This document shows positions 25,153 through 33,650 of a stretch of 64,000 nucleotides of DNA, piece after piece (the first letter of the stretch is position 1; every line of letters starts with the position of its first letter). A model generated the notes under the pieces. That model saw only the letters and a list, made by a program, of their open reading frames with translations. It did not search any database and was not told the origin of the DNA. Source of the stretch: RGIG426 sp045598065 (GTDB lineage Bacteria > Bacillota > Clostridia > Oscillospirales > Acutalibacteraceae); NCBI GenBank assembly GCA_045598065.1, contig JAZLLJ010000085.1:9952-73951 (forward strand). Reading direction: 5' to 3'. The position numbers were made by a program, and so were the translations under genes.

Positions 25153-26021
25153 TTCTGACGCCCCCTTTGAAACCAGCGTTTCTTCTCGCCGTCCGGTTCT
25201 TGGACTATCAGCATGTTACGCAACGCAAGGCGCAGAGACTCATGACTGTAATTTTGTTTCAGCACACCGGAAACCGCCAGCGACATTTCGCCGGATTCTT
25301 CCGAAAGCACCAACACCACCGCATCGGAATTTTCGCTCATTCCCACAGCAGCGCGGTGACGGGTGCCGAGATTGCTTTTGATTTGTGGGTTGTCCGACAA
25401 CGGGAGAATACATCCTGCGGAGGCGATTTTGCCATCGCGGACGATGACCGCACCGTCATGAAGTGGGGATTTGTTGAAAAACAAGTTCCCCACCAATTCC
25501 GCTGACGGCTCGGCGTTCAGTTCGGTACCAGAAAGCATCACCTCGCCGAGACGGGTGTCCCGTTCAAACACGACCAACGCACCCATTTTCTGGCGCTGTA
25601 AGAGTTCCATGCCGTCGCACACCGCGTTGATACATTGATCCACGCGAGCGTTACGCACCATATCGTCATCCGTAAGGCCAAAGTTGAAAATGCCGGCCCC
25701 AACGCGAGAATGTCCCGCTCTCTCCAAAGCGCGGCGAAGCTCCGGTTGGAAAATAACCGCCAGCAAAATCAGCGCATTGGCAATAAAGAAGTCCATAATA
25801 TAGCTCAACGTGGTCAATGTGAAAATCTTTGCGAAAACATAGATAATCAAAAACCAAATAATACCCTTAACCAGTTGTTCGGCACGGGAATCTCTTACCA
25901 ATTTGAACACCATATAAATCAACACCGCAACGATGACGATGTCCAATATGCTTGTGGCGATATTGATTGAAGAAAAAATTCCGACAATGCGCTCCCAAAT
26001 TCGTCCGAAAAATGCAGCCAT
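25149..26021 (-). CDS. cdaA: Diadenylate cyclase CdaA
   Basis: This enzyme makes the second messenger c-di-AMP from two ATP at the membrane, controlling potassium and osmolyte balance. The 290-residue protein has three transmembrane segments in the first 100 residues, then the DAC domain with NKSPLHDGAVIV (DGA motif) and NLGTRHRAAVGMSE (RHR motif). The start is uncertain: ATG at 26021 (MAAFFGRIWE) matches family length but has a poor ribosome-binding site, while a GTG at 26054 has AAAGGAG overlapping it. It forms a two-gene operon with cdaR. Confidence 0.94.
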   Translation of the reverse strand: MAAFFGRIWERIVGIFSSINIATSILDIVIVAVLIYMVFKLVRDSRAEQLVKGIIWFLIIYVFAKIFTLTTLSYIMDFFIANALILLAVIFQPELRRALERAGHSRVGAGIFNFGLTDDDMVRNARVDQCINAVCDGMELLQRQKMGALVVFERDTRLGEVMLSGTELNAEPSAELVGNLFFNKSPLHDGAVIVRDGKIASAGCILPLSDNPQIKSNLGTRHRAAVGMSENSDAVVLVLSEESGEMSLAVSGVLKQNYSHESLRLALRNMLIVQEPDGEKKRWFQRGRQK

Positions 26022-26124
26022 GGGTTTTTCGGCAGAGCAAAGTTTGCTCGCCACTCCTTTCTTTTTTATGCGGTATAATCTGCCATTTTATACTATACAT
26101 ATTTATATTACTATATTTTCTTCG

Positions 26125-27276
26125 CTATTGCAATCTTTTTTTGTCGATTTTGTCAAAAATTTTCAGGAAATCCTCGATTTGGCGACGGTTGGTAAACGCC
26201 GACGGGGACACACGCACCGCGCCGGACTCCAACGTGTCGCACTTCACGTGAGCGGTAGGCGCACAATGATAGCCGGCGCGCACTGCCGCCCCGGCGGCGG
26301 ACAACGCTTCTGCCACGGATTCGGAAGCGACTCCTTCCACCGTAAATGTGACGAGCGGTGAATGTTTATGCGAAAGCGGCATCGAACAAAGCGTAACGTC
26401 CGCCTCCCCTGCAAGCCACTCGTACAACGGCGTCATTATTCGCCGTTCGTCAAAATGAAGCGCGGCAATCCCCCGTTTTTCCACAAACTCCATCCCTGCA
26501 CGCAAACCACAGATACCGGGCACGTTCAGCGTGCCGCATTCCAACCGTTCCGGTAGCTCGTCCGGCGGATAAAAACTCAGCGATTGACTGCCGGTGCCGC
26601 CTTCCATCCACGTGCAAAGCGGATAACGGTCACTGCAAAGAAGCAACCCCGTTCCCATCGGCCCGTACAACCCTTTGTGCCCCGGCATACAGAGAAAATC
26701 CACGTTATCGCGTGCCATATCCAGCGGCAAAAGCCCTGCCGCCTGCGCCCCATCCACCACAAACGCCAAATTCCATTCCCGTGCAAGCGCACCGAGCGCC
26801 GTTACGGGAAGTCCCTGCCCCGTAACGTTGGAACAAGCTGTACAGCAGAGTACCGTCGTTTCCGGCGTGATGGCACGACGAAAATTTTCCACTGTTTTTT
26901 CGTCGTCTTCCGCCACCGTTTCCACCACCGAGAACGTGGCTTTTCCTGCCACCGAAAGCGCGTGAAGCGGCCGCATCACCGCATTATGCTCTACGTCGGA
27001 ACACACCGCGTGACCGCCGTTTGCAAGCAACCCTTTCAGTGCTATATTAAGGCTCATCGTACAGTTTTGCGTAAACACCACGCGCTCGGGCGCAGAAAAA
27101 TGAAACAACCGCGCCGCTGTTTCGCGGCAAGCCCACAGTTCTTCGGCCGCCGCAAGCGAAAGCGGATGTCCGCCGCGCCCGGGATTTCCACCGCATTTTT
27201 CGATTCCGCGCACCATCGCCGCCAACACGGTCGGCGGTTTCGGAAAGGTGGTGGCGGCGTTGTCCAAATAAATCAT
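26125..27276 (-). CDS. Class V aminotransferase / cysteine desulfurase family protein
   Basis: This PLP enzyme of the NifS/SufS-like group takes sulfur (or selenium) from cysteine (selenocysteine). The 383-residue protein starts MIYLDNAATTFPKPP, a typical desulfurase start. It contains CSDVEHNAVMRPL, FVVDGAQAAGLLPLDM, the PLP lysine block MPGHKGLYGPMGTG and the C-terminal RAGYHCAPTAH with the catalytic Cys candidate. ATG at 27276 overlaps the stop of the DUF3343 gene upstream by four bases. The pairing with a putative Se/S-carrier suggests sulfur or selenium transfer, not iron-sulfur assembly, since no suf/isc scaffold is adjacent. Confidence 0.88.
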   Translation of the reverse strand: MIYLDNAATTFPKPPTVLAAMVRGIEKCGGNPGRGGHPLSLAAAEELWACRETAARLFHFSAPERVVFTQNCTMSLNIALKGLLANGGHAVCSDVEHNAVMRPLHALSVAGKATFSVVETVAEDDEKTVENFRRAITPETTVLCCTACSNVTGQGLPVTALGALAREWNLAFVVDGAQAAGLLPLDMARDNVDFLCMPGHKGLYGPMGTGLLLCSDRYPLCTWMEGGTGSQSLSFYPPDELPERLECGTLNVPGICGLRAGMEFVEKRGIAALHFDERRIMTPLYEWLAGEADVTLCSMPLSHKHSPLVTFTVEGVASESVAEALSAAGAAVRAGYHCAPTAHVKCDTLESGAVRVSPSAFTNRRQIEDFLKIFDKIDKKRLQ

Positions 27277-27509
27277 ACGCCGTCCCCTTTCCCCACAGTA
27301 AACCGGATGCCGGAAGCAACAAGCAGCCGTTCCGCCTGTGCTCTGCGGTCGTTGTTTTCCACCGTTACCCAAAGGCTGTGTCCGCATCCGCCGACCGTTT
27401 TCCCCGACGAACGATGGACGAACGCCCGAAACCCGTTGCGCTGTAACACTTTTTGCCCTTGAATCGCGCGGCTCACCGAACCGACACTGTATTGTATCGT
27501 TTTTTCCAT
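27273..27509 (-). CDS. DUF3343 protein (putative Se/S carrier-like)
   Basis: This is a 78-residue cytoplasmic protein of the DUF3343 type. The central SSGKTVGGCGHSLWVTVEN block contains the family's conserved Gly-Cys-Gly motif, a plausible sulfur or selenium acceptor, and the C-terminus has the LLVASGIRF strand. ATG at 27509 follows AAGGAGG by ten bases; the longer open frame has no other good start. Translation is coupled to the desulfurase (ATGA overlap). Function is inferred from the pairing only. Confidence 0.8.
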   Translation of the reverse strand: MEKTIQYSVGSVSRAIQGQKVLQRNGFRAFVHRSSGKTVGGCGHSLWVTVENNDRRAQAERLLVASGIRFTVGKGDGV

Positions 27510-27721
27510 CGAAAAAACGCCTCCTTCTGTCATACTCACACACAGGTAAAAACCACCCGTGCTATTGTCACTATATGCGTTCTTCTCGCCCCTTGTCCGC
27601 GAGGATTTTTTCGTAAAATCCTCTGCAACAGATTTTTTCAAAAAATTCCACATTTTTTATGACAAACGGGGAATTTTGTGCTATACTAAACTGTGTATGT
27701 CTGTAAAAAAGGAGGCGCGGC

Positions 27722-28750
27722 ATGACAGAACAAGTGCTGAGCATTGACAGAATGGAACAAGCTGTCTCTCTTTTCGGCAGTTTTGACGAAAACGTGCGGC
27801 TGATTGAACAGCATTACAGCGTGGATATCGTCATCCGAGGCGGCGATCTCAAAATCTCCGGCGATGCGGAAAACGTGGATAAAGCGGTGCGCGCGGTACA
27901 CGGATTGCTGACGCTTATCAACCGTGGCGAACAACTTGGCGAACAAAACGTCCGCTACGTGCTGATGCTGGTGGACGAGGGCGGCGATGCGAGCCTTTCT
28001 CAGCTGGCGGCGGACGGTGTGGTGATCACCGCCAAAGGCAAACCGGTCAAACCCAAAACTCTCGGACAAAAGCAATACGTCGATGCCATCCGCGATAACA
28101 CGGTGGTTTTAGGCGTCGGTCCGGCAGGTACCGGCAAAACATATTTGGCGGTGGCGATGGCGGTCAACGCCTTCCGCGCCAAAGAAATCAACCGCATCAT
28201 TCTTACCCGTCCCGCGGTGGAGGCCGGCGAAAAACTGGGCTTTCTTCCCGGTGACTTGCAGTCGAAAGTTGATCCGTATCTGCGTCCGTTGTACGATGCC
28301 CTGTTCGATATGTTAGGCGCGGAAACCTACCAAAAATATTTGGAGCGCGGCAACATCGAGATTGCGCCGCTCGCCTACATGCGCGGCCGCACGCTGGACG
28401 ATAGTTTTATCATCCTTGACGAAGCGCAAAACACCACTCCCGAACAGATGAAAATGTTCCTCACCCGACTGGGCTTTAACTCCAAAATGGTCGTGACCGG
28501 CGACGTAACGCAGGTCGACTTGCCCGGTTCCAGCAAAAGCGGCTTAAAAGAAGTGATGAAAGTACTGGACAGCGTGGAAGACGTCGCCATTTGCACCCTC
28601 ACCCAAAAAGACGTCGTGCGCCACCCGTTGGTACAACGCATCGTGGCGGCGTACGAAGCTTATGAAACCGCAAAGCAAAAAAACTCCCCTACACCTCAAC
28701 ACCGAAAGGAGTCTCAAAATGGCAAAGGCAAAAGCAAAAGTAACCATTGA
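27722..28750 (+). CDS. PhoH family ATPase (PhoH/YbeZ)
   Basis: This is a 342-residue cytoplasmic P-loop NTPase linked to RNA metabolism with YbeY, encoded next. Residues about 1-100 form a KH-like N-terminal part, followed by the PhoH core with GVGPAGTGKTYLAVAMAV (Walker A), FIILDEAQNTTPEQMKMFLTR (in parts: FIILDEAQNT and MKMFLTRLG) and VVTGDVTQVDLPG. The start follows AAGGAGG by about six bases. A TATGAC/TATACT promoter-like pair precedes it. It begins the plus-strand run phoH-ybeY-era-yqzL-recO and overlaps ybeY by 32 bases. The C-terminus is Lys/Ser/Gln-rich. Confidence 0.93.
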   Translation: MTEQVLSIDRMEQAVSLFGSFDENVRLIEQHYSVDIVIRGGDLKISGDAENVDKAVRAVHGLLTLINRGEQLGEQNVRYVLMLVDEGGDASLSQLAADGVVITAKGKPVKPKTLGQKQYVDAIRDNTVVLGVGPAGTGKTYLAVAMAVNAFRAKEINRIILTRPAVEAGEKLGFLPGDLQSKVDPYLRPLYDALFDMLGAETYQKYLERGNIEIAPLAYMRGRTLDDSFIILDEAQNTTPEQMKMFLTRLGFNSKMVVTGDVTQVDLPGSSKSGLKEVMKVLDSVEDVAICTLTQKDVVRHPLVQRIVAAYEAYETAKQKNSPTPQHRKESQNGKGKSKSNH

Positions 28751-29231
28751 AAATCGACAGAAAGTTGTGCGTATTCCTGCCGGCACGCGGATGCTCATCC
28801 GTCGCTGCTGTGAGGCAACGCTGCAAACCGAAAACTTCCCCGAACCGGCCGAAATCGACGTGTCGTTTGTGGATAACGAGCAAATTCACGAACTGAATTT
28901 GCAGTTTCGCCAAGTGGACCGCGCCACCGATGTGCTGTCTTTCCCCTTAGGCGAAAACGGCGAATACGACCACAACCCCGAAACCGGCGCGGCACTGCTC
29001 GGCGATGTGGTCCTTTCCTTTGAACGCGCACAGGAACAAGCCGCGGAATTCGGTCACTCGTTACAGCGCGAAGTGGGCTATCTTACCGTCCACTCCGTCC
29101 TACATCTTTTGGGCTACGACCACGTAAACGGCGGATTGGAAGCGGTGCGGATGCGCGAAAAAGAAGAAACCGTGATGGCAAAACTGGGCTTGTCCCGTGA
29201 AGACTCGTTTGTTGAAAAACCCGAAGAGTAA
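28719..29231 (+). CDS. ybeY: Endoribonuclease YbeY
   Basis: This zinc-dependent RNase takes part in 16S rRNA 3'-end maturation and ribosome quality control. The 170-residue protein has the zinc motif HSVLHLLGYDH near residue 125 and the DVLSFPLGE strand. ATG at 28719 follows GAAAGGAG by eight bases and lies inside the end of phoH. The longer frame from 28662 lacks a ribosome-binding site. The N-terminal basic stretch (KAKAKVTIENRQK) is slightly longer than usual. Confidence 0.94.
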   Translation: MAKAKAKVTIENRQKVVRIPAGTRMLIRRCCEATLQTENFPEPAEIDVSFVDNEQIHELNLQFRQVDRATDVLSFPLGENGEYDHNPETGAALLGDVVLSFERAQEQAAEFGHSLQREVGYLTVHSVLHLLGYDHVNGGLEAVRMREKEETVMAKLGLSREDSFVEKPEE

Positions 29232-29247
29232 AATTAGGGGGTATATT

Positions 29248-30159
29248 ATGGCGGAAACTACACGCAGCGCCTTTTTGGCGCTTATCGGTCGCCCGAATGT
29301 GGGAAAATCCTCTCTGCTCAACCGTTTGGTAGGGCAAAAGGTGGCCATCGTTTCGGACAAGCCGCAGACGACGCGCAACCGTATTATGGGCGTTAAGACC
29401 GACGGCACCACCCAACTCGTCTTTCTTGACACTCCCGGCGCGCACCGTCCCCGTACAAAACTGGGGGACTTTATGGTTCGCTCTATCGGCGAGGCGATGT
29501 CCGGTGTGGACGGCGCGATTTTGGTGGTGGAACCCACCGCCGAAATCCGCGAGCAAGAGCAGGAGCTATTAAATCGACTGAAAAAAGAGCAACTCCCGGC
29601 GGTGCTCGTCATCAATAAAGTGGATTTGGTGGAGAAAAAAGAAAATCTTCTCGCCTGTATCGCCGCGTGGAAAGATGTCTATGAATTCGATGCCATTCTC
29701 CCTCTTTCCGCCGTAACCGGCGAAGGGGTGGATGAATTGGAAAAAGCGCTCTCCGACTATGCGTTTGAAAGCCCCCACTTCTTCCCCGACGATGCCGTGA
29801 CCGATCAGCCGGAACGGCTCATTGCCGCCGAACTCATCCGCGAAAAGATGCTCCATTTGTTGCAGCAGGAAATCCCCCACGGCACTGCCGTTGTCATTGA
29901 GCACATGGGCGAGCACGAAGGCAAAAACGGCACGGTGGTTGACATCGAAGCTTACATCTACTGCGAGCGCGAGAGCCACAAGGGAATGATTATCGGAAAA
30001 AAGGGCGCGATGCTCAAAGAAATCGGCACCCTCGCTCGTGCCGATATGGAACAGATGCTCGATACCAAGGTCAATTTGCAATGTTGGGTAAAAGTGAAAC
30101 CCGACTGGCGTAACCGTCAAGGCTCGCTCGGTGAATTTGGTTTCACCATCGAAAAATAA
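29248..30159 (+). CDS. era: GTPase Era
   Basis: This is an essential GTPase that binds the 3' end of 16S rRNA and checks 30S assembly. The 303-residue protein has an N-terminal G domain (LIGRPNVGKSSLLNRLVGQ, DTPGAH, NKVDL) and a C-terminal KH domain with MIIGKKGAMLKEIG. ATG at 29248 follows a GGGGG run by six bases. It lies 16 bases after ybeY, in the conserved phoH-ybeY-era-recO order (dgk and cdd, often present in this cluster, are missing). Confidence 0.97.
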   Translation: MAETTRSAFLALIGRPNVGKSSLLNRLVGQKVAIVSDKPQTTRNRIMGVKTDGTTQLVFLDTPGAHRPRTKLGDFMVRSIGEAMSGVDGAILVVEPTAEIREQEQELLNRLKKEQLPAVLVINKVDLVEKKENLLACIAAWKDVYEFDAILPLSAVTGEGVDELEKALSDYAFESPHFFPDDAVTDQPERLIAAELIREKMLHLLQQEIPHGTAVVIEHMGEHEGKNGTVVDIEAYIYCERESHKGMIIGKKGAMLKEIGTLARADMEQMLDTKVNLQCWVKVKPDWRNRQGSLGEFGFTIEK

Positions 30160-30233
30160 CAAAATCTCCCCCGTTTCGCGAGTATAGCCCCCACGGTTTT
30201 TGCACAAAGTAATCCCGAAAGGAGGGTTGCTTT

Positions 30234-30401
30234 GTGGAGACCGATGCTTTGTGGCAAGCCTTTGCAAAAACGGGGAAAATCGACGATTATCTGCGCTATC
30301 GGCAGGCGACAAACGCCATTTTGCCGCCGCAGACGAAAGAAGGTGGCACCCGTGACGCTCAAAACCGACGCCCTCATCATTCGGGAAAACAAAGTCGGTG
30401 A
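30234..30401 (+). CDS. yqzL: YqzL family small protein
   Basis: This is a 55-residue protein starting at GTG 30234, eight bases after GAAAGGAGG. Its N-terminal half, LWQAFAKTGKIDDYLRYRQA, matches the small YqzL family found between era and recO in Firmicutes (pattern W..F..TG.I..YL.Y). The C-terminal 20 residues are read in another frame of the start of recO, overlapping it by 50 bases, so translation of the two may be coupled. Its role is unknown. Confidence 0.8.
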   Translation: METDALWQAFAKTGKIDDYLRYRQATNAILPPQTKEGGTRDAQNRRPHHSGKQSR

Positions 30402-31107
30402 ATCCGACCGCTTTATTACGGCGCTGACACGGGAGAATGGGCTTATCCGTGCCGCCGCTCGCGGTGCCAAATCCATCAAAAGCCGTAAAGGCGCCGCCAC
30501 CTCGCTCCTCACCTACTCGCGTCTCACACTGACCGAAACCAAAAGCGGATTTTCCGTGTCTGAGGCGGAGCCGCTTCGCGTGTTTTTCGACTTAAAAAGC
30601 GACGTAACCGCCGTCACCGTCGGCCAATATTTCTGTGAACTGTGCGGCGTGCTTGCTCCTTGGGACGAGCCGGCAGAAGACGCGCTGCGGTTGATGCTCA
30701 ATGCGTTACACCTTTTGTCAGAGGGCAAAAAAGATGCTCGGCTTGTAAAACTCGTTGTGGAATGGCGCTTGCTTGCCGCCGCCGGCTATATGCCCGATCT
30801 CTCCGCCTGCCGTCGCTGCGGCGGAGCGCAGACTCTGTCCCTCTCGCTGCGAGACGGCATGTTGATTTGCGAAAACTGCGGCGTGGGGCTTGACTGCTAT
30901 CCCCTCTCCGAAACCATGCTTGCGGCGTTGCGCTTCATCCCTGCCGCGCCCCTTGAAAAAGCGTTCTCTTTCGCCGTTCCCGAAAAGGAACTGGCGTCAT
31001 TAGCCGATGTGTGCGAACGGTTTTTGCTGTTCCGCTTAAACCGCGGATTCCACACGTTGGACTTTTATCATCAATTATGCGAAATCACACCAAAACCTGC
31101 CCCTTGA
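30352..31107 (+). CDS. recO: DNA repair protein RecO
   Basis: This protein loads RecA with RecR during recombinational repair. The 251-residue protein has an N-terminal OB-fold (LKTDALIIRENKVGESDRF) and a zinc-finger C4 motif, CRRCGG...CENCG, at about 160-180. The start is taken as GTG 30352, five bases after GAAGGTGG. The last codons coincide with a CCAAAANNTRCCCC element, so the C-terminal KPAP is encoded by the repeat. Confidence 0.92.
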   Translation: MTLKTDALIIRENKVGESDRFITALTRENGLIRAAARGAKSIKSRKGAATSLLTYSRLTLTETKSGFSVSEAEPLRVFFDLKSDVTAVTVGQYFCELCGVLAPWDEPAEDALRLMLNALHLLSEGKKDARLVKLVVEWRLLAAAGYMPDLSACRRCGGAQTLSLSLRDGMLICENCGVGLDCYPLSETMLAALRFIPAAPLEKAFSFAVPEKELASLADVCERFLLFRLNRGFHTLDFYHQLCEITPKPAP

Positions 31108-31128
31108 TTTTTGTGGGGTATGTTTTGG
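31090..31128. repeat. CCAAAANNTRCCCC element, inverted pair
   Basis: CCAAAACCTGCCCC (31090-31103) and its reverse-type copy GGGGTATGTTTTGG (31115-31128). The pair can form a hairpin spanning the recO stop codon. Confidence 0.8.
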
Positions 31129-31159
31129 GCGAATACACTGTTTTGAAGGAGGTGTCGTC

Positions 31160-33571
31160 GTGACACGGTATGAACTGGCGTTGGAACTACCGAAAGTGTT
31201 GGAATTACTCGCCGCCGAAACCGCTTGTGCGGACGCGGCGGCACTGGCGAGGAAACTCACTCCCTCAACGGACGCGGTCGAAGTTTCCCGTCGCTTGGAT
31301 GAAACCACCGAAGCGCAGTCGCTTCTTCTACGGTTCGGTGCGCCCTCCTTCGGTTCGGTCAAGCCCATCGCTTCCGCCGCCAAACGCGCCCAAACCGGCT
31401 CTCCCCTTTCGTTGCGAGAACTGCTGGACGTGGCGGAACTTTTACGCGTGTTTCGCGGCATCTGTGAATGGCGCGCCCACTTGGAAGGCGAAACGGCACT
31501 TGACCGCCTGTTGGACGGCATTTTGCCCAACAAATTCTTAGAAGAAAAAATCACCCACGCGATTCTTTCCGATGATACCGTTGCGGATAGCGCCAGTCCC
31601 GAACTCGCCAACATTCGGCGAAAAATCCGCTCGGCATCTTCTCGCGTGAGAGAAAGTCTCGACAAACTCATCCGCTCGCCTGCCTACCAAAAAGCCCTGC
31701 AAGATCCTATCGTTACGTTGCGAGAAGGCCGCTTTGTCGTTCCCGTTAAAGCGGAATGTCGCGCAGACGTGCCCGGCCTTGTGCACGGCGCTTCCTCCTC
31801 CGGCGCAACCGTTTTTGTGGAACCGATGGCGGCGGTGGAAGCCAACAACGAACTGCGCCTGCTCGCCGCAAAAGAAGAGGCGGAAATCGAGCGGATTATT
31901 GCCACGCTCTCTGCCGAAGTGGGAGGGTTTTGCGGCTCGCTTTGCGCCGGATACGAGCAAGTTGTTACGCTGGATTTGATTTTTGCCAAAGCTCGCCTTG
32001 CAGATAAAATGAAAGCCTCTCGCCCCGAACTGCGGCAAGACGGCTACATAAAACTGCGCCACGCCCGTCACCCGTTGATTGATTCCAAATCCGTGGTGGC
32101 GATTGACGTGGAACTGGGCGGCGATTTCGACACGCTCGTGATTACCGGCCCGAACACCGGCGGCAAGACCGTTACGCTCAAAACCGTGGGCCTCTTGTCA
32201 CTGATGACGTTGTGCGGTCTTCTTCCCCCGGTGGATGACGGCAGCGCCGTGTCGATTTTCTCCCGCATTTTAGTGGATATCGGCGACGAACAGTCGATTG
32301 AACAGTCGCTGTCCACCTTCTCGGCACACATGAAAAACCTTATTGATATTTTGGAAATCGCCGACCACCAAAGCCTTGTTTTGGTGGATGAACTGGGCGC
32401 CGGCACCGATCCCGTTGAGGGCGCGGCGTTGGCGGTGGCGATTCTCGAACGCCTGCGCGAGCAGGGCGCAAAAATCGTGGCCACCACCCACTATGCCGAA
32501 CTAAAAGCCTACGCCGTCCACGAAGCCGGTGTGGAAAACGGCAGTTGCGAATTCGACGTTGCCACCTTACGCCCCACCTATCGCCTGTTGGTCGGTGTGC
32601 CCGGCCGCTCGAACGCATTTGCCATCTCCGAACGGCTCGGCATTTTGCCGGACGTGGTAGAACGGGCAAAAACACTGGTTTCCGGCGAGGATCGCAAAAT
32701 GGAAGACGTGGTCGTACGCCTTGATGAACAACGTCACGCCTTGGAGCAGGAATTGACCGAAGCAAAACAGTCGCGCACGGCCGCCGAACGCGATGCGGCA
32801 ACCGCCAAAGCCCACGCGGAACAGCTCGAAAAAGAACGCAAAAAAGCGCTCGAAGATGCACGCATCGAGGCAAAGAAAATCGTGGAACGGGCGCGGCTTG
32901 ACTCCGAGCGGCTCATCGAAGAATTGGACCGCCTGAAAAAGCAGAAACACGCCGCGGCTTTTTCCGCGAATGCCACCGCCGCCAAATCGAAATTGCGGCG
33001 GCAACTGTCCAAAATGGAAGATGCGCTTGATCCTGTGGATGCCGCCGCGCCGACAGAGTTGTATGTGTTGCCTCGGCCGCTGAAAGTGGGCGATGCGGTC
33101 ACACTCGCCGACCTCGGCAAAGACGGTACGGTGCTGTCACTGCCGGACAAAGACGGTTTGGTGGAAGTGCAAGCCGGCGTCGTGCGCACCCGTGTGCCGC
33201 TTGCAAATTTACGCTTGTGCGAGGCGGCAAGCGCCAAAACCCAAACCGAAAAAGCGGCAAAAAAATTCCGCACTTCCAAACCCGCCGTTTCAAGCGACAC
33301 GACCGCCGAAGTCGGTCGTTCCCGTGGCACGGGCCTCGAGCTGGACTTGCGCGGTATGGCGGTAGACGAAGCGCTTCCTGCTGTGGATTTATTCCTCGAC
33401 CGCGCGGTGTTGGCCGGTCTTCCTGCCGTCACGCTGATTCACGGCAAAGGCACCGGCGTTTTGCGCGCCGCGGTGCAGCAACATCTCCGCTCGCATCCGT
33501 CCGTTAAGTCCTATCGGCTTGGCAAATACGGCGAGGGCGAAGACGGCGTCACCATTGCGGAACTCAAATAA
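31160..33571 (+). CDS. mutS2: Endonuclease MutS2
   Basis: This MutS-like ATPase acts in suppression of recombination and, in Firmicutes, rescue of collided ribosomes. The 803-residue protein has a core and clamp (1-310), an ATPase domain with ITGPNTGGKTVTLKTVGLL and LVDELGAGTDPVEGAALA, a long coiled coil (about 510-600, rich in Glu/Lys/Ala), a KOW-like strand region (VGDAVTLADLGKDGTVLSLP) and a C-terminal Smr domain (LDLRGMAVDEA, LIHGKGTGVLR). The GTG start follows GAAGGAGG by about eight bases. Confidence 0.96.
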   Translation: MTRYELALELPKVLELLAAETACADAAALARKLTPSTDAVEVSRRLDETTEAQSLLLRFGAPSFGSVKPIASAAKRAQTGSPLSLRELLDVAELLRVFRGICEWRAHLEGETALDRLLDGILPNKFLEEKITHAILSDDTVADSASPELANIRRKIRSASSRVRESLDKLIRSPAYQKALQDPIVTLREGRFVVPVKAECRADVPGLVHGASSSGATVFVEPMAAVEANNELRLLAAKEEAEIERIIATLSAEVGGFCGSLCAGYEQVVTLDLIFAKARLADKMKASRPELRQDGYIKLRHARHPLIDSKSVVAIDVELGGDFDTLVITGPNTGGKTVTLKTVGLLSLMTLCGLLPPVDDGSAVSIFSRILVDIGDEQSIEQSLSTFSAHMKNLIDILEIADHQSLVLVDELGAGTDPVEGAALAVAILERLREQGAKIVATTHYAELKAYAVHEAGVENGSCEFDVATLRPTYRLLVGVPGRSNAFAISERLGILPDVVERAKTLVSGEDRKMEDVVVRLDEQRHALEQELTEAKQSRTAAERDAATAKAHAEQLEKERKKALEDARIEAKKIVERARLDSERLIEELDRLKKQKHAAAFSANATAAKSKLRRQLSKMEDALDPVDAAAPTELYVLPRPLKVGDAVTLADLGKDGTVLSLPDKDGLVEVQAGVVRTRVPLANLRLCEAASAKTQTEKAAKKFRTSKPAVSSDTTAEVGRSRGTGLELDLRGMAVDEALPAVDLFLDRAVLAGLPAVTLIHGKGTGVLRAAVQQHLRSHPSVKSYRLGKYGEGEDGVTIAELK

Positions 33572-33613
33572 CCAAAATGTGCCCCTTAATTTTATATTAC
33601 CATAATCTACCCC
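33572..33613 (+). repeat. CCAAAANNTRCCCC element, two tandem copies
   Basis: CCAAAATGTGCCCC (33572-33585) begins right after the mutS2 stop; CCATAATCTACCCC (33600-33613) has one mismatch to the consensus. Confidence 0.75.
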
Positions 33614-33650
33614 CATATTTTTACGAAAAGAACCAACGGAGGACCTCTTT

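Noticed and set aside
30163..30176. ACAAAATCTCCCCC after era as an element copy
   Set aside because: Two mismatches to the consensus; too weak to count.
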